Below are positions 45,110 to 51,665 of a DNA stretch of 64,000 nucleotides, piece by piece. Source of the stretch: Allolobophora icterica (lineage: Eukaryota > Annelida > Clitellata > Crassiclitellata > Lumbricidae); contig OY744609.1 of assembly GCA_963556255.1 (NCBI GenBank), positions 14,164,544 through 14,228,543 on the forward strand. The letters are read 5' to 3'. How positions within the stretch are numbered: position 1 is the stretch's first letter; each line of letters begins with the position of its first letter. Below the pieces are notes generated by a model. The model was not told where the DNA came from. It did no database searches and worked only from the letters and a program-made list of their open reading frames with translations. The position numbers and the translations under genes are program-made.

Positions 45110-45717
45110 ATGACTCAGTACACAAACTTCTATGTTAATATTTCAGAAGGACAAAAAGACAAGATTAAACGAGCGCTTGAAGCGGGAATCGATGGCGTCA
45201 GTATTAGACTATCTCACGATGATCTGGAGGGAGACCACGTTTTAGCTTTTACGAAAGCGCAAATTAAGAAAGTGGCGAAAGCTTACCAAGACGGAAAGGG
45301 CACGACGATCAAAATGAGTAAAACGCAATTAATATATAGGCTAACGCTAAAGTCGAAGGCGGTTTTATCGGAGCTATATTACCATTTCTAGCTACTGCCG
45401 GAAAATTTCTTCTTACAAGCGTACTACCTAGTTTAGCACAAGGCGCTTTAACGGGTATAGGTTCCGCAGCTGCATCGAAAGTTGTAGATAAAATAAGCGG
45501 ATCGGGAGTATTGTATGTTAAAAAGGGGGACTTGGCTTGTAAAGTAAGACCGGATGGAAATGGGTTGTATCTGTCTCCGTGGCCGAAAGGCAGTTCGATG
45601 GGTGGGGGACTGTATATGAAAACGGGTAGTGGGTTGTATATGAAACCCGGTTCCGGGCTTATACTAGGGCCTAATTCGCCTTTCCAAAATATTCCGATTC
45701 TCGGTATGTTGTTTTAA
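45110..45717 (+). pseudogene. Polinton virion core-type protein, frameshifted
   Basis: A 93-codon ORF (45,110-45,391, preceded by TATATAAAATG) contains SHDDLEGDH and KMSKTQLIY. After about 45,340 homologous-looking sequence continues in the -1 frame to 45,717, with a hydrophobic stretch, a GSAAASKVVDKISGSG region and Gly/Tyr/Met-rich repeats (GGGLYMKTGSGLYMKPGSG). Three sites match the adenain cleavage consensus (M/I/L)xGx-G or xGG-x: LTGIG (45,448-45,462), ISGSG (45,493-45,507) and MGGGL (45,598-45,612). This suggests a precursor matured by the element's protease, like adenovirus core proteins. I see no slippery heptamer, so an indel is likelier than programmed frameshifting. Confidence 0.6.
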
Positions 45718-45740
45718 AAACTTATCCTCGTATAAATAAA

Positions 45741-46136
45741 ATGTCGGGATTCAACAGACCTATCCATAAATTTATAACGAGACCCACTCGTCGGATTGAA
45801 GTTAGAACCCAACCGAAAGAGGTGCGTTGGACGTTGAAAAAAGTGACGCATACACCCTGCAGACAACTATGTGGACTAAGATGGGAGATTTTTGCGCAAC
45901 AACTGATAACGATTCAACCTAGAGAAACAGCTACGGTGGCGCTAGGACTAGGTGTTCGAATGACAAAAGGATCGTGTTTAGTTTCGCTTAGACAGGAAAT
46001 CGAAGCGAGTCTACGAGATGGAGTCGTTATCGGACAAGTAGAAGACATCGAAATTACTATTCAAAACGACTCCGATTCCGTAGTTAGTATAATCGAAGGC
46101 GATTCGTTATGTTTCGTTAATTATATCGCAGTTTAA
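45741..46136 (+). CDS. Small beta-rich protein, possibly dUTPase-fold-like
   Basis: 131 residues, basic N-terminal 40, then a beta-rich domain with ITIQPRETATVALGLGVRMT, GVVIGQVEDIEITIQNDSDS and VVSIIEGDSLCFVNY. The spacing of these strands resembles the trimeric dUTPase/dCTP-deaminase fold, but the catalytic dUTPase motifs are not evident, so a structural role is more likely. 'cgtataaataaaatg' precedes the start. The fold suggestion is tentative; an unrelated capsid-decoration protein is possible. Confidence 0.45.
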   Translation: MSGFNRPIHKFITRPTRRIEVRTQPKEVRWTLKKVTHTPCRQLCGLRWEIFAQQLITIQPRETATVALGLGVRMTKGSCLVSLRQEIEASLRDGVVIGQVEDIEITIQNDSDSVVSIIEGDSLCFVNYIAV

Positions 46137-46164
46137 AAAATTATATCGCGTTATTATAAAAAGA

Positions 46165-46722
46165 ATGGAGATCCCACTGAAAATCGATGGAAGCGCCCAT
46201 GCTTTCCGACTTTCGAAAATCACTGAAATTCAACAAGAGCTCGAGCGGGAACTCAAAAAAAGAGAGACTCTAGGTAAAAAGTATCGTAAAGGTGTTAGGA
46301 TTATCAACGTAGTAGACGGTATATCGACTCTAGTCGCGTTGGGCTCAACTGCTTCGGCAATCACGGTTCTGTCTACGATAGTCGCGACACCTATCGCGAT
46401 GGTTCTACAAGCACTGGCGGTTGGAGCGGGTGTTTTCAGCGTGATCGGGCGTGTGATCAACAGAAAGCTCACGCCAAAGGCGGAGAAGCACGAAAATATT
46501 AAAACGTTGGCCGAAGCGAGACTCAACACTATCAGTCACTACATCTCGAAATCTTTGGAAGACGGTAATATTTCGGACGAGGAATACTCGTTAATTCTAA
46601 ACGAACGCGTGAAATTTAACGAAATGAAAGAAGAAATCAGAAAATCGAGAAATAGCGGAGAAACTATAGCCGAGTCGTTGAAGGACGCGTTTGCGAAATC
46701 GAAGGAAAACGTAGAACGTTAA
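46165..46722 (+). CDS. Membrane-anchored Polinton protein of unknown function
   Basis: 185 residues: a charged helix (about 18-45, rich in Glu/Lys and coiled-coil-like), then two hydrophobic segments (about 50-75 and 76-95, with ALGSTASAITVLSTIVATPI and LQALAVGAGVFSVIGRVI), then a charged helical tail. The layout resembles SLATT-type two-helix membrane proteins. It could be a virion inner-membrane or membrane-active protein. No enzymatic motif seen. Confidence 0.6.
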   Translation: MEIPLKIDGSAHAFRLSKITEIQQELERELKKRETLGKKYRKGVRIINVVDGISTLVALGSTASAITVLSTIVATPIAMVLQALAVGAGVFSVIGRVINRKLTPKAEKHENIKTLAEARLNTISHYISKSLEDGNISDEEYSLILNERVKFNEMKEEIRKSRNSGETIAESLKDAFAKSKENVER

Positions 46723-46784
46723 ACGTAAAACATAAAACGTAAAACGTAGAACAAAAACGTAAAAAATCACGTTCGTTCCATTTC

Positions 46785-46823
46785 AATGTTTTAACGCGTG
46801 TTCCAAAAACGCTTTAAAACATT
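46785..46823. terminator. Imperfect hairpin in the longest gap of the plus block
   Basis: AATGTTTTAACGCG (46,785-46,798) pairs with CGCTTTAAAACATT (46,810-46,823) at 13 of 14 positions around an 11-base loop. It is preceded by a tandem 'aaaacgta' repeat (about 46,707-46,766). It may end one transcript or affect the next. Confidence 0.45.
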
Positions 46824-46841
46824 ATACCACCTATTTAAAAA

Positions 46842-47747
46842 ATGTCCTTTCTAAAAATAACCGATCCCACCAAAAGAGACTTTATCGTTGAAGAGTTTCT
46901 GAAGACGAAGAAAAACATTCAACGAGATTATTTATCAGAGAAACTAGGCGATATAGGATTGCAGCGAGATTTGGTAAAGTTGTACAAGCCGATCGTGGAC
47001 TCACAATCGACCATATCGAAAGAACAAAACGCTTTGTTGTCTACTATTAAGGAAAACTCGGCAGCCGCTCTAAAAGCGCTTCCCGCATCGATATCATCAT
47101 CGTTAAAAGCCATACAGCTTCCACAGTATCCCTCGATAGAGGCTTACGAGGATCCTATAGAAGACGTTAGAATGTTAGAATTAGGAGATGTGGCAACGAA
47201 ATACCTAAGTCAATACACCTCTAAAACCAAGTCTACCGATACGACGTTCGGTCTAAATTCTAAAGACGGGAAATTTTATATCGGAGACACACGCGTATCG
47301 TTCCAGAACGACGATATAATAGTCGGAGAGAAGACTTATACAGGTACTCCAGGACTTTGGGAGCTAGTGACTATGACTAAACCGAACAGTTCGATTTACG
47401 ACGACAACGATATGTCCGATTACGTCGAGATTCTAGACGCGACGAATGCGATGAGGCAACCTAACAATCCGAGTAAACCAAAATCGTCAAGAAGCTCTAA
47501 GTATAAAAACATCATTAAACCGATATGGGAAATGAAGACTGGAAAACAGACGCCGAAGACGGGTAAAGGAGTCGTCGTAATTCCACAAGATCCGAATGCT
47601 TTAGTAGAAATGTTGAGTCTGCGTTTCGCTAGCTACGACGCGGGTAATACGGGAGTAAGAAACGAGATCGTTGGTATATGCGATGAACTATTACGACAAA
47701 AAGAGATCAACAAAGAACGGTATAAAAACTTAATGTTGCGATTATAA
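46842..47747 (+). CDS. Polinton conserved protein (DUF8207-like C-terminus)
   Basis: 301 residues. The N-terminal half is helical and coiled-coil-like (VEEFLKTKKNIQRDYLSEKL). The C-terminal half contains FYIGDTRVSF, DDIIVGEKTYTGTPGLWEL and AGNTGVRNEIVGICDELLRQ. I recognise the last part as a domain found widely in animal Polintons (called DUF8207, I believe). Its function is unknown, and its genomic position among capsid genes suggests a virion role. The frame is intact. Confidence 0.6.
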   Translation: MSFLKITDPTKRDFIVEEFLKTKKNIQRDYLSEKLGDIGLQRDLVKLYKPIVDSQSTISKEQNALLSTIKENSAAALKALPASISSSLKAIQLPQYPSIEAYEDPIEDVRMLELGDVATKYLSQYTSKTKSTDTTFGLNSKDGKFYIGDTRVSFQNDDIIVGEKTYTGTPGLWELVTMTKPNSSIYDDNDMSDYVEILDATNAMRQPNNPSKPKSSRSSKYKNIIKPIWEMKTGKQTPKTGKGVVVIPQDPNALVEMLSLRFASYDAGNTGVRNEIVGICDELLRQKEINKERYKNLMLRL

Positions 47748-47749
47748 AA

Positions 47750-48211
47750 ATGCTCGTCATCGCTAATAGAAGAATTAAGAGAAAACACGTTATAGGAGGA
47801 GCGGGAATAATGGATACTATTACGGGAGTTTTTAAGAAGCTCTTCACTTCGGATGTCGGTAAACGAGCCGCATCATCCACCCTTAGCGCGGGTAAAGACG
47901 CCGCGAGAGAGTTGGCTAAGAAGGCGCTAGAAGTTGGAAAGAATACCACCGTAGAAGTTGGTAAACGCTTGATGGATAAAGCTGCGACTAAACTCTTAGC
48001 AGCGTTGGTTCCGAAGACGCCTGTAGTCGAAACGATACCAGCGCTTACGCGAGAGAATGCAGCTATCTTAGCACGGCTAATCGATAACGATGTAGGAACT
48101 ACTGATATTAATAAGATACTAGCCGGTGACGGACTTTCTTCGAATGCCGTGTCCATTCGAGATCTAGTGCGTGGTCTCAACAAAAACGGAGCGGGATTGA
48201 AACTCGCGTGA
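47750..48211 (+). CDS. Minor capsid/core protein candidate with adenain-type cleavage site
   Basis: 153 residues, starting 3 bp after the previous stop ('gattataaaaatg'). A very basic leader (MLVIANRRIKRKHV) is followed by IGGAG, which fits the adenain consensus (M/I/L)xGx-G; cleavage would release a protein beginning with an amphipathic helix (IMDTITGVFKKLFTS). Alanine- and lysine-rich helices follow. That arrangement parallels adenovirus protein VI, but there is no sequence identity I can cite. Confidence 0.5.
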   Translation: MLVIANRRIKRKHVIGGAGIMDTITGVFKKLFTSDVGKRAASSTLSAGKDAARELAKKALEVGKNTTVEVGKRLMDKAATKLLAALVPKTPVVETIPALTRENAAILARLIDNDVGTTDINKILAGDGLSSNAVSIRDLVRGLNKNGAGLKLA

Positions 48212-48240
48212 GTTTAAATAAATAATCTTTAGTAATTAAA

Positions 48241-49530
48241 ATGCAATCGAATATTCTAAACATTACAGCACCCACAGAGGTCGATGAAGGAATCGAAAAA
48301 TACGAATGGCACGAATACGAACCAGCGGCGAGAACGACTTTTAACACACCCGGCGAGATTCGCATAAATATCGAAACTCAAGATCTATTTTGCCATCCCG
48401 CCGAATCTTACCTGCTTTTCGAAGGTAGGTTAGTCAAAGCGGATGGAACGGCGTACGCTAATGCTAACGCTGTAGCCCTCGCGAATAATGGACTCTTGCA
48501 TCTTTTCAGTCAAATCGCGTATTCCCTATCGAATCAAGATATCGAAACGGTATTTCACCCAGGCCAAGCAACGACGATGCTTGGTTTGCTTAAATATCCA
48601 GACGACTTCGCCAAAGCGCAAGGTCTTAATCAATTATGGTGCAAAGATACTGGGGCAACCGCGGTTATAGCGGATAATGTAGGTTTCGCGACTCGTCAAG
48701 GGTATCTTATTCAAAAACCAACGACTAAGGGAACGTTTAGTTTCGTCGTGCCCCTGAAACATATTTTCGGATTCTGCGAGGATTACGATAAAATAGTGTA
48801 CGGTTTTAAGCACACGCTAACGATGGTTCGCAAATCGGACAACGACGCTATTTTTAGACACGCTACCGTTGATGCTGGGAAAGTCGACGTCGAGAAAATC
48901 TCGTGGTTTATGCCGCACGTTACTCCGGTGGATATGGAGAAGATGCAATTGTACAAAACTATCGAATCGAAAGCATCGGTACCCGTCGCATATCGAGCGC
49001 GACAATGCGATACTATAGGGGTTCCTCAATCCAATACTTTTAGTTGGCGTCTTAGCGTCAAGACGGCTCCTGAAAAACCTAGATGGATAGTCGTAGGATT
49101 TCAAACCGCTCGAAGCGATGGCAACCAAGAACATAACCCCTCGATTTTCGATCATTGCAACCTCAAAAACATGTACGTGATGATGAATCAAGAGAGATAT
49201 CCGGCGGTCGACTACGACCTATCGTTTCCCAACCAGAAATTTTCGAGAGCTTATAGAGACGCGGCGTCGTTCAGCGAAAAGTTCTACGGAATGGATCCGT
49301 TGATTACGCAAAGCAACATCACTCCAGCCGATTACAAAGATCTATATCCGCTCATAGTTTTCGATGTTAGTAAACAATCGGAAAGACTGAAATCGTCGGT
49401 CGTCGATATCCAAATCAAAGCTACTTTTAACGCCGCAGTCCCCGCTGATACGCAAGGTTACGCGGTTATAATTTCGGATAAGTTGCTAAACTTCCAGTCG
49501 GATGGTCAGAAGATGAGCGTAGTGTACTAA
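48241..49530 (+). CDS. MCP: Major capsid protein (double jelly-roll type)
   Basis: 429 residues, strand-rich, in the position and size range of Polinton major capsid proteins. The N-terminus has TTFNTPGEIRINIETQD and later blocks include PLKHIFGFCEDYDKIVYG and KPRWIVVGFQTARSDG. It would form trimeric pseudo-hexameric capsomers. The frame is intact from the ATG following 'agtaattaaaatg'. The identification is by context and composition; a structure prediction would settle it. Confidence 0.75.
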   Translation: MQSNILNITAPTEVDEGIEKYEWHEYEPAARTTFNTPGEIRINIETQDLFCHPAESYLLFEGRLVKADGTAYANANAVALANNGLLHLFSQIAYSLSNQDIETVFHPGQATTMLGLLKYPDDFAKAQGLNQLWCKDTGATAVIADNVGFATRQGYLIQKPTTKGTFSFVVPLKHIFGFCEDYDKIVYGFKHTLTMVRKSDNDAIFRHATVDAGKVDVEKISWFMPHVTPVDMEKMQLYKTIESKASVPVAYRARQCDTIGVPQSNTFSWRLSVKTAPEKPRWIVVGFQTARSDGNQEHNPSIFDHCNLKNMYVMMNQERYPAVDYDLSFPNQKFSRAYRDAASFSEKFYGMDPLITQSNITPADYKDLYPLIVFDVSKQSERLKSSVVDIQIKATFNAAVPADTQGYAVIISDKLLNFQSDGQKMSVVY

Positions 49531-49583
49531 TCGTCTGTATGAAAATAAGTTTCTTGTTTAAAGACACTCCTGTAGTATATAAA

Positions 49584-50072
49584 ATGAAGCTGCCAGAATT
49601 ACACAAGTTAGCGAAAGAGAATAAGATTAAAAGCGTCACTCATCTCAACAAACCGGAATTGGTAGAGCTGCTGATCGAGAAAGGATTGATTCCCGCGGAC
49701 AACTCCCTGTTAGGTAAACCGAAATTAACGAGAAAAGAATATCTAAAAGAATATCAAAAAGAATATTGGAAAGATCGTCGAAAAGAATATAATGACGATG
49801 GTAGATACGATAGATTGAAAGGTATCAGAAACAACCCGAAACGAGTCGTTATTTTTGACTTGGAAACGGGTGAGACCATCGAGTATTCGTCGATGCACAA
49901 AGCGGCTAAAGCTCACAGAGAAAACGCCCGACTAATATTGTATTATAACGGAAAAGTATGGAGAAACAGATACGAAATTACGGTGTACGACGGAATCTGT
50001 GAGATCGATAAAGAGACTTCGAGAGCATACGATGAAACAATCGATGCAGTTGCACACCCAAGCGAAGAGTGA
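49584..50072 (+). CDS. SAP-like + NUMOD1-like DNA-binding protein
   Basis: The longest frame starts at 49,539, but I prefer the ATG at 49,584 because it is preceded by TATATAAAATG like its neighbours and begins the domain. Residues about 1-35 (LPELHKLAKENKI, NKPELVELLIEKG) look like a SAP helix-extension-helix. A Lys/Glu/Tyr-rich linker (KEYLKEYQKEYWKDRRKEY) follows. The C-terminal half (VVIFDLETGETIEYSSMHKA, then YYNGKVWRNRYEI) resembles the NUMOD1 DNA-recognition repeat of homing endonucleases. No nuclease motif is present, so a DNA-binding or regulatory role is inferred. Confidence 0.5.
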   Translation: MKLPELHKLAKENKIKSVTHLNKPELVELLIEKGLIPADNSLLGKPKLTRKEYLKEYQKEYWKDRRKEYNDDGRYDRLKGIRNNPKRVVIFDLETGETIEYSSMHKAAKAHRENARLILYYNGKVWRNRYEITVYDGICEIDKETSRAYDETIDAVAHPSEE

Positions 50073-50080
50073 TACATTTT

Positions 50081-50118
50081 TAGAAACCTATCGTTTGTAT
50101 ACACGCGATAGGTTTCTA
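50081..50118. terminator. 13-bp perfect hairpin between convergent Polinton genes
   Basis: TAGAAACCTATCG (50,081-50,093) is the exact reverse complement of 50,106-50,118, with a 12-base loop. It occupies the 68-bp gap between the last plus-strand gene (stop at 50,072) and the minus-strand fibre gene (stop at 50,141). It reads the same on both strands, so it could end transcription or stabilise 3' ends from both sides. Confidence 0.65.
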
Positions 50119-50140
50119 CAGTTAAAATTACAGACTTAGT

Positions 50141-51178
50141 TTAAGGTCGTAAGAATGCCGCTGAAAAGTCTCTAGCTATTATGAGTGTGGCGATGGACGA
50201 ATAAACGAATATCTCGAGGTAATCGGTACCGGTTAGAAAAACTATAGTACTACCGGTTGAATTGTTATGCGCAATTCCCGTACCCCCTCCACCCGCAATT
50301 TGCATGTGCGACACCCCGTTTTTATACAGGAAGACGTTAGCAAAAGCGGTATTACTCGCGCTACAAAATTCTATGTACGTCGTAACGATATAGTATCCGG
50401 CTTTACCAGGAGTGAAACGAGTCGGTCCTGTACTGTTATCACTACTATCGGTATTGAATCTTACACTATCGAAAGAAACTATTGTGTGAGTTGCAGCGAG
50501 TATGGCTTGTTGAGATATAGTGTAAACGCTAAACGCGGGTCCGACTGCGGTTGTATCAACATATTTTTTAGTCGCTGCATCGCCGTCGCCGCTGGGATCG
50601 CGTAGGCCTGTAATGTGCGCGCCATGCATAAAGATGGGCTTATGCACATTTATTTTAGAAGGAGGAGTGCCATCCATTGACTTAACCATCTCTATGATGG
50701 TTTCATTATTTATTCTAAAACTAAATCCATCCGTCGATTGCGATATAATCGGCTGGTTTAATCGACCTTCTATTTTATTCGTTGTATTTCCTAAAAATAT
50801 AATAAAAGCTTTATTTCCACCTAAATCCTTACATCCCATCCTCCGCGTAAGCTCTCTACCGACGCTTAAGAGTAAGTCGCCAGTCATGGTATCACCGGTT
50901 TTAGACACTTTTAGATTATCGTCGGACGGTAAATCGGCGCGATTCGTTAACAAATCTATGGCTTGTCCTCGACTGACAGCCTCATCCATTCCTGCTTCTG
51001 AAATATTCGTCGTAGGTAAACCTTTTATCGTGTGGCCGCTCATATTTAGATTTCCAGTCGCCGGGTTTGCTCCGTCCATTCGAAGGAAACTAGCATTTAC
51101 TTGACTAAGAGTAACACCTCCTGCAATTATTCTTTGCGTAGATCCTGAATCTGTATGTCCAAATTTATCTACTGGCAT
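50141..51178 (-). CDS. Fibre-like protein: phage-tail-type repeats and C1q/TNF-like knob
   Basis: 345 residues. The N-terminal two thirds has motifs familiar from bacteriophage tail fibres: MSGHTIKGLPT (about 46-56), TGDTMTGDLLL (about 93-103) and ITGLRDPSGDGDAATKKYVD (about 185-204). The last ~130 residues (FDSVRFNTDSS, FTPGKAGYYIVTTYIEF, FLYKNGV) look like a C1q/TNF-like trimeric jelly roll. A shaft-plus-knob trimer is the natural reading, by analogy with adenovirus fibre, and would be the host-contact protein of a virion. Intact frame. Next gene upstream is the protease. Confidence 0.6.
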   Translation of the reverse strand: MPVDKFGHTDSGSTQRIIAGGVTLSQVNASFLRMDGANPATGNLNMSGHTIKGLPTTNISEAGMDEAVSRGQAIDLLTNRADLPSDDNLKVSKTGDTMTGDLLLSVGRELTRRMGCKDLGGNKAFIIFLGNTTNKIEGRLNQPIISQSTDGFSFRINNETIIEMVKSMDGTPPSKINVHKPIFMHGAHITGLRDPSGDGDAATKKYVDTTAVGPAFSVYTISQQAILAATHTIVSFDSVRFNTDSSDNSTGPTRFTPGKAGYYIVTTYIEFCSASNTAFANVFLYKNGVSHMQIAGGGGTGIAHNNSTGSTIVFLTGTDYLEIFVYSSIATLIIARDFSAAFLRP

Positions 51179-51200
51179 TGTTTTTTAATAAGATTATTTA

Positions 51201-51641
51201 TTAGTTTAATGCAAGTCGTTTATGATTTTTTTTTAATTCGCATACGTCGTTCATCGCCTTCTTTAACACGTACAAACACAAATGTCCGCAAAACACTTCG
51301 TTATCCGGCTGTATTCGCTCGCTGTTGTAAAGCAACGGTCTTTGTAGATAGTTTATTAATTCCGTAGGAGGAGGCAGTCCATAGCTATCGAAATATATTT
51401 TCTCGTTGCCGTTCTTTAAAAAGCCGACCCAGTGGTGGCCTACCCCATTAGAATCGTCTAGGTTTAATATTCCACACTCATTCCGGCTAGGTTTCTTCGG
51501 TAGGGTGTCTCGCAGATAAACTCCTCTAAAATTCGGAATATTTAGTTTCTTCGCAGCATCTAATAATTCAAAATTCGTTAGCGGTTGATTTGGAAGAACT
51601 ACGCCTTCAACATCTATGTTTTTCACAGTTGCAAAACTCAT
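51201..51641 (-). CDS. PRO: Adenain-like maturation cysteine protease
   Basis: 146 residues, about the size expected of a Polinton protease. The likely triad is His70 (GHHWVGF), Asp85 (YFDSYG) and Cys118 (FCGHLC), with Gln111 as the oxyanion residue, in adenain (C5/ULP fold) order. It would cleave virion precursors at (M/I/L)xGx-G or xGG-x sites, several of which are present in neighbouring gene products (45,448-45,612 and 47,750 genes). It lies between the fibre and polymerase genes on the minus strand with short gaps, and is intact. Confidence 0.85.
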   Translation of the reverse strand: MSFATVKNIDVEGVVLPNQPLTNFELLDAAKKLNIPNFRGVYLRDTLPKKPSRNECGILNLDDSNGVGHHWVGFLKNGNEKIYFDSYGLPPPTELINYLQRPLLYNSERIQPDNEVFCGHLCLYVLKKAMNDVCELKKNHKRLALN

Positions 51642-51665
51642 TTTACTATTCGACTAATACTCTTA

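Noticed and set aside
45336..45391. Programmed -1 frameshift in the core protein gene
   Set aside because: No X-XXY-YYZ slippery heptamer or obvious downstream pseudoknot was seen; an indel or sequencing error is simpler.
47707..48183. 158-codon minus-strand ORF in the Polinton
   Set aside because: Antisense shadow of the 153-residue plus-strand gene, with Ser/Ala/Leu composition typical of a complement frame.
50613..51104. 163-codon plus-strand ORF in the Polinton
   Set aside because: It is antisense to the fibre gene and lacks any recognisable motif; the minus-strand frame is clearly the coding one.
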